This document shows, one piece after another, positions 28,559 through 36,952 of a stretch of DNA of 64,000 nt. The first letter of the stretch is position 1. The number at the start of each line of letters is the position of its first letter. The DNA comes from Minicystis rosea. GTDB lineage: Bacteria > Myxococcota_A > Polyangia > Polyangiales > Polyangiaceae. Where the stretch lies: the NCBI GenBank assembly GCA_001931535.1, contig CP016211.1:7797703-7861702 (forward strand). The letters are read 5' to 3'. The notes beneath the pieces are model-generated. The model searched no databases and was not told where the DNA came from. It was given only the letters and a program-made list of their open reading frames with translations. Both the position numbers and the translations under genes were made by a program.

Positions 28559-29863
28559 ATGCCGGTGGCGCTCGTGGTCAGGGTGTTCGACACCCAGGCC
28601 AACCAACAATTCGAGGCGACGTTCGAGCGCTTCCCGGTGCGCATCGGCCGCAACCAGCTCAACGACCTGCAGATCGATCGCCCTTACGTCTCTCAATTCC
28701 ACGCAGCGATCGACGTCCGCGAGCGACAGCTCTCCATTCGTGATCTCGGCTCGACGAACGGCACGGTGTACCAGGGGCATCGCCTCGTCCGTGATCAGCC
28801 GGTCGACGTCACCGCTGCGCCCGAAGTGAACATCGGGCCCATCGTGCTCCGCCTCTCGCTCGTCGAAGCGCAGGCGAAGAAGCCTGCGTCCGGTCAGGAG
28901 AGCGGCAACGTCCTCGACATGAACGAGGGCAGCGGGGCGAACCCTGCGGCCGCGCTCGCGCGACAGAAGCCGATCCCGCCCGGCGGTGAAGATCCGTTCA
29001 TCCGCCAAGTCGTGCCGTACATCGAGGCGTACCGCGCGGCGTGGGGCGCGGTCTATCGCGTGATCTACGATCACCTCACGCGCCTCCCGCCCGAGCTCCG
29101 GGTCAACTACATCAAGCGCCTCGGCCTCGAGCACGGGCCCGTCAGCATCGAAGCCGATTTCCAGAAGATCGCGCAGTACTACGGCGTCGATCCGCGCCAG
29201 CTCGGCGAGATGAGCCCGCCGCAAGCCGCGCTCGCCGCCATCACGGAGCTGGCGCGCTCGCTCGTGCCCGCCGGTCGTCCGCCCGAGGACGTGACCCAAA
29301 TCGTCATGTTCGCGCGCCGCCTGCGCGACACGATGGAGGTGTTCCTCAAGTGCTTCGTCAGCCTTCGAGACGGCTACCAAGAGTTCATGGTCGGCATCGT
29401 CGGCGGTGATCGCGACTCGATCACCAACGATCAAGTCGCCGCCGCCAAGGACGCGAAGGAGCTCGGCGCCGTCCTCCTCGGCCAGACCGCGGCCCCCGAA
29501 GGCACGCGCCAAGTCAACGACGTCTTCGTCGCCGTGATGAGCCATCAGGTCGCGCTGCTCAACGGCGTGATGGAGGGCGTGAAGAGCCTGCTTCATCAGC
29601 TCTCCCCCAAGGCCATCGAGGACGACTTCGAGCGCAAGGGGAAGAAGGCGGGCCTCTTCTCCAACAAATACGAGGCCCTCTGGAAGTTCTACGAGGACCG
29701 GCACGGCGACTACTCCGGCGAAGACAAGCAGACCTTCCTGATTATTTTTGGCCCACAATTCTCGAAGGCATACGCTGCGAGCGCCGGCGAAGACTACAAG
29801 TCGTCCGGCGATGCGGCGGGCAAGGTCCGCCTCACCATCACCCCCAATCAGGTCAAGCGGTAG
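28559..29863 (+). CDS. T6SS-associated FHA-domain protein
   Basis: The 434-residue product has an N-terminal FHA domain (about 5-95) with RIGRNQLNDLQI, the SQFHA strand and DLGSTNGT, all residues expected for phosphothreonine binding. The C-terminal region (about 145-430) is helical: DPFIRQVVPYIEAYRAAWGAVYRVIYDHLTRL, similar to the C-terminal half of type VI FHA proteins. In other systems the FHA protein is phosphorylated by PpkA and antagonised by TagF, and TagF is encoded in this locus. It is divergent from the transglycosylase gene and is the first plus-strand gene of the locus. Confidence 0.88.
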   Translation: MPVALVVRVFDTQANQQFEATFERFPVRIGRNQLNDLQIDRPYVSQFHAAIDVRERQLSIRDLGSTNGTVYQGHRLVRDQPVDVTAAPEVNIGPIVLRLSLVEAQAKKPASGQESGNVLDMNEGSGANPAAALARQKPIPPGGEDPFIRQVVPYIEAYRAAWGAVYRVIYDHLTRLPPELRVNYIKRLGLEHGPVSIEADFQKIAQYYGVDPRQLGEMSPPQAALAAITELARSLVPAGRPPEDVTQIVMFARRLRDTMEVFLKCFVSLRDGYQEFMVGIVGGDRDSITNDQVAAAKDAKELGAVLLGQTAAPEGTRQVNDVFVAVMSHQVALLNGVMEGVKSLLHQLSPKAIEDDFERKGKKAGLFSNKYEALWKFYEDRHGDYSGEDKQTFLIIFGPQFSKAYAASAGEDYKSSGDAAGKVRLTITPNQVKR

Positions 29864-29916
29864 CTCCGAGCCGCCGGCGTGCACGTCGCGCCGAGCCGCT
29901 CCTTCGGAGAACCGTC

Positions 29917-30651
29917 GTGACGAAGAAGGCGCCTGGGATGCGAATCAGGGAGACGATCGTAGCAGCGGGGTTCCTCTCGATCTTCGGGGGCGTGCTCTTG
30001 GCCCCGCGTGAAGCCGCGGCCCAAGCGGTGGTGCCTCCGATCGCCCAACGCGACGGCACGTGGGGCACGGTCTCGAACGTGACGATGATCGTCGGCGCCG
30101 GCATCGTGACGCTGATGCCGCGCGTCTACTACAACGATCCCGAAGCCACCGTCGGTTGGAAGGGTCGCTGGCACTTCTCGATGCTCGCCCCCGCGCTCAG
30201 CATGACCGCGCTGACGCTGCTCGTCGACGGCCCGATCCGCGGCGCCATCAAAGGCACGCGCCCCGGCTGCACCGCGGACCAGACGGCGGCGCGCCTCGCG
30301 GGCTCCGGCTGCGAGAGCTACGGCATGCCTTCCACGCAATCGTATGCCTCGTGGGGCTCGACCGGCATGGGCACAAGCATCTTCCTCGTCGACACCATCA
30401 AGTACTCGGGTGGCAAGTTCAACGCGGGTGGCTTCGTCGGCAACGTGGCCGTGCCGCTCGTCCTCTCGGTCTTCACCTCGGCCGCGCGCGCCGCCGATCC
30501 GGGCGGCCCCGCGATCTACCCGCACGAGACCGTCCCGCAAATCGCGCTCGGCGCCGTCACCGGCTTTGCGACCGGCGCGCTCCTCGGCCTCGCTTATACG
30601 TTCTTCCAGCGCCCCAACTGCGGTTACGGCAACAACCTCGTCTGCTGGTGA
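29917..30651 (+). CDS. Membrane protein with PAP2-like fold, probably non-catalytic
   Basis: The 244-residue product starts at a GTG at 29917 with a GGAGA site. It has a signal-like first helix ending near AAAQA, then about four hydrophobic segments. The pattern PSTQSYASWGSTGMGTSIFL, followed later by PQIALGAVTGFATGALLGLAYTFF, resembles the PSGH and final helix of membrane PAP2 phosphatases, but the catalytic Ser-Gly-His and downstream SR....H are not evident. A structural or scaffold role is possible. It lies 53 bases after the FHA gene. The PAP2 assignment is weak; an unrelated membrane protein is equally possible. Confidence 0.5.
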   Translation: MTKKAPGMRIRETIVAAGFLSIFGGVLLAPREAAAQAVVPPIAQRDGTWGTVSNVTMIVGAGIVTLMPRVYYNDPEATVGWKGRWHFSMLAPALSMTALTLLVDGPIRGAIKGTRPGCTADQTAARLAGSGCESYGMPSTQSYASWGSTGMGTSIFLVDTIKYSGGKFNAGGFVGNVAVPLVLSVFTSAARAADPGGPAIYPHETVPQIALGAVTGFATGALLGLAYTFFQRPNCGYGNNLVCW

Positions 30652-30896
30652 TCCCCGCGCGGCCCTCGCCGCGCGCCACCATCTCCCGTGCTGCCGCACG
30701 GCGACGACAACGCCGCTCGCACCTCCCTCCCCCATCACGTATCGTCCTCCGCCGATCCCCAGCGATCACGGCGAAGCACATCCATCGATGTGGCGATGAC
30801 GCGCAATCATGCGGGCCACCGCCGCGCTCGTTCGCTCAATCGATGGCTCGTCCAAGAATCGATCGGACACCGCTCTGCGAGCGGCGCACAAAAACG

Positions 30897-30927
30897 ACGA
30901 CGGCGGCGAAGAGCTCGCCGCCGTCGT
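30897..30927 (-). terminator. Rho-independent terminator of the 31-kb lipoprotein gene
   Basis: ACGACGGCGGCGA (30897-30909) and TCGCCGCCGTCGT (30915-30927) form a perfect 13-bp stem with a 5-base loop. On the minus strand it is followed after two bases by TTTTT. It sits 23 bases past the stop at 30950, a textbook terminator. The rest of 30652-30949 holds no recognisable gene. Confidence 0.85.
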
Positions 30928-30949
30928 GTCGTTCCAGAAACGAAGTCGC

Positions 30950-31867
30950 TCAGTCCTGACCGACCACGCGCTCCCAGAGCGGATCGTTCGAGGAGAAGAG
31001 CGTGTCGCGCTCGACGCGGAGGAAGCGCGAGAACTCGACCTTGCGCAGATCGCGATCGCTGTCGCGATCGCCCGCGTCGTAATGGATGATCTTCACCTGC
31101 ACCTGCTCGAGGAGCTGGATGCCGTTGTTCTTGTAGGTCACGTCGGTCTTGAGCGTGTACTTCGCATAGAGACCGCGCTCGGTGACGCTCGGGACCACGC
31201 TGGTGCGCTCGATGTCGACCTGGGCCGAGTCGATGAGACGACCGCGGCGCGCGAGGTAGAAGTCGGCGCGCTTGCGGCAATCATCGAGGTCGGGGCAGAT
31301 GGTGGACTCGGCGACCGCGAGGTTCTCGTTGCCCACGCGGACGGGGCTGATCTTCGACTTGGGCGGACCGCGGAAGCTGCCGACGCCGTAGACCTCGGCG
31401 CGATCGTCGATGGCGCGCACCAGCGCGACGGGACCGCCGACATCACCGTTCTCGAACTTGAGGACGCGCAGCCAAATGACGCGCATGCCCTCGGGGCCGG
31501 TACGCACGTCGAGCTCCTCGGGATCGAACGGCCGCGGCCAACCCTTGCTGGAGATACCGCCGCGCAGCGACTCGTTGGCGAACAGGTAGTGCCCCGTGCA
31601 ATCGGTGTCAGTGGGCCCGAGGCCGCCGCGCGGATCGAAGCTCGGCGAGATCACGCTCATCCATTGCTCGGGATCGAGCGAGCGCACCACCGCGCGACCA
31701 CCGGCCTTACGCGCGACGGGCGCGAGCGGGGTCGTGCACACCGGGATCGGGATCTGATAACGAGTCGGGATCTCGGCGTGAGGCTGATCGGGTGCGCCGC
31801 AGCCGGCGAGCGCCGGGAGCGCCGCGAAGCTCGCGGCGAAGGCGAAGAGACGGCGGGGTAGACTCAC
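30950..31867 (-). CDS. Lipoprotein of unknown function within the T6SS locus
   Basis: The product is about 305 residues from the GTG at 31867, which directly follows a GAAGGAGAC stretch and gives a compact signal peptide ending LPALAGC; another GTG at 31894 is possible. The mature protein is beta-rich, with CTGHYLFANESLRGGISSKGW and LRVERDTLFSSNDPLWERVVGQD near the end, and contains a pair of Cys in ICPDLDDCRKRAD that could form a disulfide. I do not recognise the family. It sits between the plus-strand FHA and hcp genes but is transcribed the other way and has its own terminator. Confidence 0.75.
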   Translation of the reverse strand: MSLPRRLFAFAASFAALPALAGCGAPDQPHAEIPTRYQIPIPVCTTPLAPVARKAGGRAVVRSLDPEQWMSVISPSFDPRGGLGPTDTDCTGHYLFANESLRGGISSKGWPRPFDPEELDVRTGPEGMRVIWLRVLKFENGDVGGPVALVRAIDDRAEVYGVGSFRGPPKSKISPVRVGNENLAVAESTICPDLDDCRKRADFYLARRGRLIDSAQVDIERTSVVPSVTERGLYAKYTLKTDVTYKNNGIQLLEQVQVKIIHYDAGDRDSDRDLRKVEFSRFLRVERDTLFSSNDPLWERVVGQD

Positions 31868-32257
31868 GTCTCCTTCGTACCACGCGTCGCGCACACCGCG
31901 CGAAATACATGCTGCAAACGCGCCGGCCCGCGCACGCCGCCGCTCACCCGAGGCAAGCCTCCTGCCAGGACGTCAGCGCGGATGCGTGGCGAGAATGGTT
32001 TGAAATCAAAGCCATTTCCACGACCTCTCGCGCCGGTGTCGGACAGCAAGATTTCCGCATCATGCCCGGCATTCCAGACCTTGACGCCCCCCGGGCCCTG
32101 GCTATTCTGGCCCAACTTCAACCCAGAGCTTGGGGCGAAGGGGCCGGCGGAGACGCCGCGTCACTCTTACATGCCGAGGAGCTCGTCACCTGCCAGCGCG
32201 CAAAGGGGCGTAGACTGAGTCCAGAGGACGAGCGGCCGAGGAAGAGGTGATTCGATC
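31868..32257 (+). promoter_or_regulatory. Promoter and long leader of the first hcp gene
   Basis: No gene is visible in this 390-base gap. TTGACG (32081-32086), a 16-base spacer and TATTCT (32103-32108) form a good sigma-70-like promoter pointing at hcp. Transcription from it would give a leader of about 140 bases, ending in GAGGTGA seven bases before the hcp ATG at 32258, a very strong ribosome site. The leader length suggests possible posttranscriptional control. Confidence 0.55.
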
Positions 32258-32758
32258 ATGGCGATGATGATGTACGCGTACCTGAAGGGACAGAAGTCCG
32301 GTCAGATCAAGGGCTCGGTCCTTCAGAAGGGGCGTGAGGACTCCATCGGTGTCATCGCGGTGTCCCACTCGATCGTCAGCCCCCGCGACGTGCAGAGCGG
32401 TCTCCCCACCGGCCAGCGCATGCACAAGCCCTTCGTCTTCACGAAGGAGCTCGATAAGGCGACCCCGCCGCTCTACAACATCCTCTGCACCAACGAGAAC
32501 ATCTCCGAGGCGGTCTTCAAGTTCTGGACGCCCCAGATCCGCGCCGCCAGCGGCGTCGGCTCCGAGGTCCAGCACTTCACCATCAAGCTCACCAACGCGA
32601 ACATCGCGTCGATCGACTTCCGCATGGCGAACATCCGCCACCCGGACCTCGTGAAGTTCTCCGAGTACGAGGAGATCGCGCTCACGTACCAGAAGATCGA
32701 GTGGACCTGGACCGACGGCGGCATCATGGCGATGGACGACTGGCTCGACCGTCAGTGA
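32258..32758 (+). CDS. hcp: T6SS tube protein Hcp (TssD), first copy
   Basis: The 166-residue product is of the Hcp/TssD family: YLKGQKSGQIKGSVLQKGREDSIGVIAVSHSIVSPRDVQSGLPTGQRMHKPFVFTKELDKATPPLYNIL and LTNANIASIDFRMANI, then EYEEIALTYQKIEWTWTDGG. Hcp hexamers stack into the secreted inner tube and can carry effectors in the lumen. There are no extensions suggesting a fused effector domain. A strong GAGGTGA ribosome site precedes it and a rho-independent terminator follows it directly, so it can be expressed alone at high level, as expected for the most abundant T6SS component. Confidence 0.97.
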   Translation: MAMMMYAYLKGQKSGQIKGSVLQKGREDSIGVIAVSHSIVSPRDVQSGLPTGQRMHKPFVFTKELDKATPPLYNILCTNENISEAVFKFWTPQIRAASGVGSEVQHFTIKLTNANIASIDFRMANIRHPDLVKFSEYEEIALTYQKIEWTWTDGGIMAMDDWLDRQ

Positions 32759-32781
32759 GATTCGTCGCTCTCGTGTAGAAG

Positions 32782-32817
32782 AGCCCGGGGTGGGACTGCC
32801 CCGGGCTTTTCTTTTTT
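32782..32817 (+). terminator. Rho-independent terminator between the two hcp genes
   Basis: AGCCCGGGG (32782-32790), an 8-base loop and CCCCGGGCT (32799-32807) form a perfect 9-bp stem followed by TTTCTTTTTT (32808-32817). It lies 24 bases past the first hcp stop. Partial read-through would set the ratio of the first hcp to the downstream structural genes. Confidence 0.92.
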
Positions 32818-32870
32818 GCTAGCCTGAAGTCGGTCGATCGGCGGAACGATCCGCGCACTGGGAAGGATTC

Positions 32871-33356
32871 ATGGCGCTCGCTGCCTATCTGACGGTCGTC
32901 GCGCAGAGGCAAGGCCTCATCCGCGGCTCCGTCTTGCAGAAGGGGCGAGAGGGCAAGATCCTCGTGGTCTCGGTGCAGCACGAGATCGTGGCCCCGCGGA
33001 ATCCGCAGAGCGGATTGCCGACCGGCAAGCGCATGCACAAGCCCTTCCTCATCACGAAGGAGCTCGATCGCGCTTCGCCGCTTCTCTACCAAGTGCTCTG
33101 CACGAACGAGAACCTCTCAGACGTGCGCATCGAGTTCTGGATGAGCACGCCGACGGGGCAGGAGAAGCAGCACTACACGGTGCGGCTCACCAACGCGAAC
33201 CTGTCCACCATCAACTTCAAGATGGCGAACATCCGGAACCCCAAGCTCCAGCGGCTCACCGAGTACGAGGAGCTCGCGTTCACGTATCAGAAGATCGAGT
33301 GGACGTGGAACGAAGGCGGGCTCACCGCCGCTGACGATTGGGAGACGCCGCGCTGA
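32871..33356 (+). CDS. hcp: T6SS tube protein Hcp (TssD), second copy
   Basis: The 161-residue product is clearly paralogous to the upstream Hcp: it shares the GSVLQKGRE, QSGLPTG.RMHKPF, LTNANL and EYEELAFTYQKIEWTWNEGGLTAADDWE motifs, but differs in the N-terminus (MALAAYLTVVAQRQGLIRG) and the central loop (MSTPTGQEKQHYT). GGAAGG precedes the ATG. The two could form mixed or alternative tubes or serve different effectors. This copy lies beyond a strong terminator, so it is either expressed by read-through or from a promoter in the 110-base gap, and is probably co-transcribed with tssE. Confidence 0.96.
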   Translation: MALAAYLTVVAQRQGLIRGSVLQKGREGKILVVSVQHEIVAPRNPQSGLPTGKRMHKPFLITKELDRASPLLYQVLCTNENLSDVRIEFWMSTPTGQEKQHYTVRLTNANLSTINFKMANIRNPKLQRLTEYEELAFTYQKIEWTWNEGGLTAADDWETPR

Positions 33357-33431
33357 AACGCGCGAGCGCGACGCTCTGACCGAGCGCGCGAGCGATCCCA
33401 CAACGACCGCGTTTGCCGCTATGCTCGCCGC

Positions 33432-33848
33432 ATGGCGGCGTCCCTCCTCAATCGGCTCGAGCAAGCGGCCGATCTCCAGTCGAGCGAGCGATACGTGTCG
33501 CGCGACAGCGACATCGAGTCTGCGGTCACGCAGCACATCGTACGGATGCTGAACACGCGCCAGGGCGCCTGCCTCACGTGCCCGGACTACGGGCTCATCG
33601 AGGTCTCGGAGGTGCTCTACGATTTCCCCGACGCCGTCGGCATCGTGCAGCGCGCCCTCAAGAACTCGATTCAAACGTACGAGCCGCGGCTCAAGAACGT
33701 GCAGGTCCGTCACATCAAGAGCGAGTTCGGCCACGAGATGCTCCTGCAATTCGAGATCACGGCGCAGCTCCAGCTCACCGACGGCCGCCGGCAGGCCATG
33801 CGCTTCGCGACGACGGTGGACGGCAGCGGCAACGTCAAGATTGGTTGA
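33432..33848 (+). CDS. tssE: T6SS baseplate protein TssE (gp25-like)
   Basis: The 138-residue product has the gp25/GPW lysozyme-like-domain pattern: SLLNRLEQ, then DIESAVTQHIVRMLNTRQGACLTCPDYGLIEVSEVLYDFPDAVGIVQRALKNSIQTYEPRLKNVQVRH. The EPRL motif and the N-terminal basic segment are typical of TssE. It forms part of the baseplate wedge with TssF, TssG and TssK and primes sheath polymerisation. It is 75 bases after the second hcp and 60 bases before tssF. Another in-frame start (ATG at 33420) precedes the chosen one. Confidence 0.95.
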   Translation: MAASLLNRLEQAADLQSSERYVSRDSDIESAVTQHIVRMLNTRQGACLTCPDYGLIEVSEVLYDFPDAVGIVQRALKNSIQTYEPRLKNVQVRHIKSEFGHEMLLQFEITAQLQLTDGRRQAMRFATTVDGSGNVKIG

Positions 33849-33908
33849 GACGAGGGCGGTAGCGGTTGACACCACCGACGGGTGACGGTCGACTGTCGGC
33901 GCGAGGGT

Positions 33909-35675
33909 ATGTTCAACAAGTACTACCAGGATGAGCTGACGTACCTGCGCGAGCTCGGTCGCGAGTTCGCCACCGCTTACCCGGCGATCGCGCCGATGCT
34001 CGCGGAGAAGGGCGATCCCGACGTCGAGCGCCTGCTCGAAGGCGTCGCCTTCCTCACCGGGAAGATTCGGCAAAAGCTCGACGACGAGCTGCCCGAGGTC
34101 ATCCACTCGGTCGCCTCGCTGTTGTTCCCGCACTACCTGCGGCAGGTCCCGGCGACGAGCGTCATCGAGTTCACGCCGCTGCCCAACGTGGTGCGCGAGA
34201 AGCTCACGGTCGCGCGCAACGCCGAGGTCGGCTCGGTGCCGGTCGACGGCGTGTCGTGCCGCTTCCGCACGACGCAGGACGTGGAGCTCGTCCCGCTCAC
34301 GGTCGAGGACGCGCGCATCGACACGGGCGCGCAGCTCGCGCAGTCGCTGCGGCTCGAGCTCAAGGTCACGGGCGGCGCCGCGCTGTCGGCCATCAACCTC
34401 TCGCAGCTCCGCTTCTACGTGCACGGCGAGCGCCGGCTGCAGGATGACATCCGCCTGTGGCTGGGCGCGCACGTCGATGGGATCGCGCTCGCGTCGGTGG
34501 ACGCGGCCGGTCGCGACACGACGGTGACCACGCTGCCCGCGAAGGCGCTCAAGCTCGTCGGCTTCTCCGAGAGCGAGGGGCTCATTCCCTACCCGCGCAC
34601 GGTGTATCCGGGCTTTCGGCTGCTGCAGGAGTACTTCACGCTGCCGCAGAAGTTCGCGTTCTTCGACATCACCGGCCTGGAGGCGCTGCCCGCCGACAAG
34701 ATGGGAGATCGCTTCGCGATCATCATCCAGTTCAAGGACGGGATGCCTTCGGGCACGCGCGTCACGAAGGACAATTTCCGCCTCTTCTGCTCGCCGGTGG
34801 TGAACCTCTTCGAGCACGCGACCGATCCGCTCAAGCCCGATCCGGGGAAGCACGAATACCTGGTGCGGCCCACCGGATCGACGCCGCAGGGATACGAGAT
34901 CTACAGCGTCGACAACGTGGTCGCGATCGCGCGGCGCACCAGCCAGCGCGTGGAGATCCCGCCCTTCTTCGCGTTCCAACACGAGCTCGATCCGGACGCG
35001 GCGGCGCGCGCGGTGTTCTATCAAATGCACCTCCGGCCCGCGGCGGTCGGCGACGGTGTGGATGTCTATCTGTCGTTCGGTTCACCGCAGGACGTGGGCG
35101 CGCTGCCGGAGTTCGACGTGATCAGCGTCGAGGCCACGTGCACCAATCGGAGGTTGGCAGCGTCGCTCAAGGTCGGTGATCTGCGCGTGCCCACGGCGAC
35201 GTCGCCGGCGGTGGCGACGTTCACGAACCTCACGGGCGTCACGCCTCCGCTGCCGCCGCCGACGGGGCGCGAGCTCCAGTGGCGCGTGCTCGCGCACATG
35301 GCGATGAGCTACCGCTCGATCACCGAGCTCGAAGTGCTGCGCGCGTTGGTCGACATCTACAACTTCCAAGCGATCATCGATCGCCAGGCGGCGCGGGCGA
35401 ATCAGCTCCGGCAGAACGCGATCAAGAGCGTCAAGGTGCGGCCCACCGACAGGCTCTATCGCGGCGCGCCGGTGCGCGGCGTGGCTGCCGACATCGAGCT
35501 CGACGAGGGCGGCTTCAGCGGTGAGGGCGAGATGTACCTCTTCGCCAGCATCCTCAACGAGATGTTCTCTTCGTACGTGTCGCTGAACAGCTTCACTCAG
35601 CTCACGGTCACCGGAACCAACACGCGCGTGGTGTACAAATGGGATCCGAAGAGCGGCAATCTCTTCCTGATCTGA
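33909..35675 (+). CDS. tssF: T6SS baseplate protein TssF
   Basis: The 588-residue product starts MFNKYYQDELTYLRELGREFATAYPAIAPMLAEKGDPDVERLLEGVAFLTGKIRQKLDDELPEVIHSVASLLFPHYLRQVPATSVIEF, an almost perfect TssF/ImpG/VasA N-terminus. A late segment ELQWRVLAHMAMSYRSI and a C-terminal RVVYKWDPKSGNLFLI also fit. I start it at 33909 because nine extra residues upstream are not conserved in the family. TssF dimers with one TssG form the baseplate wedge. It overlaps tssG by 37 bases. Confidence 0.97.
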   Translation: MFNKYYQDELTYLRELGREFATAYPAIAPMLAEKGDPDVERLLEGVAFLTGKIRQKLDDELPEVIHSVASLLFPHYLRQVPATSVIEFTPLPNVVREKLTVARNAEVGSVPVDGVSCRFRTTQDVELVPLTVEDARIDTGAQLAQSLRLELKVTGGAALSAINLSQLRFYVHGERRLQDDIRLWLGAHVDGIALASVDAAGRDTTVTTLPAKALKLVGFSESEGLIPYPRTVYPGFRLLQEYFTLPQKFAFFDITGLEALPADKMGDRFAIIIQFKDGMPSGTRVTKDNFRLFCSPVVNLFEHATDPLKPDPGKHEYLVRPTGSTPQGYEIYSVDNVVAIARRTSQRVEIPPFFAFQHELDPDAAARAVFYQMHLRPAAVGDGVDVYLSFGSPQDVGALPEFDVISVEATCTNRRLAASLKVGDLRVPTATSPAVATFTNLTGVTPPLPPPTGRELQWRVLAHMAMSYRSITELEVLRALVDIYNFQAIIDRQAARANQLRQNAIKSVKVRPTDRLYRGAPVRGVAADIELDEGGFSGEGEMYLFASILNEMFSSYVSLNSFTQLTVTGTNTRVVYKWDPKSGNLFLI

Positions 35676-36787
35676 CGACCGGCGCGCCTCAGGCGGAGAG
35701 CCTGGCGGTTCCGGTCGATCCGAAGCAGCAGCTCGTCGCCATCGAGCGGGATGCGCGCCGGTTTTCGTTCTATCGGCTCGTCTATCTGCTCGAGCGGCTC
35801 TACCCCAAGGCGCCGCCGGTCGGTCAGCTCGGGCCCGTGGCTGACGAGCGCGTGCGGCTCCGCGCCGACGTGTCGCTGATCTTCGCGTCCAGCGACGTCA
35901 GCGAGGTGTCCAACGTCAAGCAGGCCGACGGCATCGAGCGCGTGCGCATCACCAACGCGTTCATGGGCCTCTACGGCTCGTCGTCGCCGATGCCGCCGTA
36001 CTACGTGGAGAAGATCGCGCTCGACGACTACCAGGGCGGCCCGCAGCCGGTCCGGGAGTTCCTCGACGTCTTCCACCACCGGCTGCTCTCGCTGCTCTAT
36101 CGCGCGTGGTCCAAATACCGCTTCTCGGTGATGTACCGGCAGAAGGGCAAAGACCCCTTCACGCGCCGGATGTTCTGCGCCGTCGGCCTCGACGGGATGA
36201 AGGACGCCGACACCGTCCTCGATCGGTTCCTCTACCTGCGTTATGCGCCGCTGCTCGCCTCCAAGTCACGCTCGGCGCGCGGGCTCCAAGTGGTGCTCGA
36301 CGATTTGTTCGGCCACGTGGGCGTGCAGATCGAGCAGTTCGTCGGCCATTGGACGCTCATCGAGAAGCCCAATCGCAACAAGCTCGGCGTCATGAATCAC
36401 CAGCTCGGCGAGAGCTTGACGATCGGTCGCTACGTGTACGACGGCACGGGTCGATTCAACGTGATCCTCGGGCCGCTCTCGTACGACGACTATCTCTCGT
36501 TCCTGCCCGGCGGGCACCGGCGGCCGCTGCTTCGCGCCGCGATCGCGACGTTCACGCGCGGCCAGCACGACGTGGTGCTCGAGCTCCACGTGAAGACGGA
36601 CGATGCCCCGCGCCTCCAGCTCGGCTCGCCGCGCTCGGCGACGCTGAAGCGGACCGCGTGGCTCGGCGGTCACGTCGGACAGCAGTTCAAGATCAGCGTC
36701 CCGCTCGAGGACAAGCCCGCCGTCGCGCCCGACGAAGAGGAGGACGACGACAGGGGCGAGCCGCCGCCGGATCCGCGGGACGGCTGA
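35639..36787 (+). CDS. tssG: T6SS baseplate protein TssG
   Basis: The 382-residue product matches the TssG/ImpH/VasB family: FSFYRLVYLLERLYPKAPPVGQLGPVADERVRLRADVSLIFASSDVSEV, AFMGLYGSSSPMPPYYVEKIA and FLDVFHHRLLSLLYRAWSKYRF. A C-terminal acidic/proline tail follows. It overlaps tssF by 37 bases, so the two are probably translated together in the 2:1 TssF:TssG wedge. It is the last plus-strand core T6SS gene; the next gene is convergent. Confidence 0.96.
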   Translation: MGSEERQSLPDLTTGAPQAESLAVPVDPKQQLVAIERDARRFSFYRLVYLLERLYPKAPPVGQLGPVADERVRLRADVSLIFASSDVSEVSNVKQADGIERVRITNAFMGLYGSSSPMPPYYVEKIALDDYQGGPQPVREFLDVFHHRLLSLLYRAWSKYRFSVMYRQKGKDPFTRRMFCAVGLDGMKDADTVLDRFLYLRYAPLLASKSRSARGLQVVLDDLFGHVGVQIEQFVGHWTLIEKPNRNKLGVMNHQLGESLTIGRYVYDGTGRFNVILGPLSYDDYLSFLPGGHRRPLLRAAIATFTRGQHDVVLELHVKTDDAPRLQLGSPRSATLKRTAWLGGHVGQQFKISVPLEDKPAVAPDEEEDDDRGEPPPDPRDG

Positions 36788-36952
36788 CCTCCCGCGAGCG
36801 CAGAGGAGCGACATCGACGCTGACACGGCCTTCGTATCAGCGTCGAATGCGCCATTGCACGTCGATCGCGTGGTCTCGACGGTGCGTGATGCGAGATGGT
36901 TTGGGAGGATTGATGAAGCACCGGCCCCCGCCGATGCTTCACACATGAAGCT

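Noticed and set aside
28199..29884. 561-codon minus-strand frame opposite the FHA gene
   Set aside because: No conserved motif; the sense strand encodes a full FHA domain.
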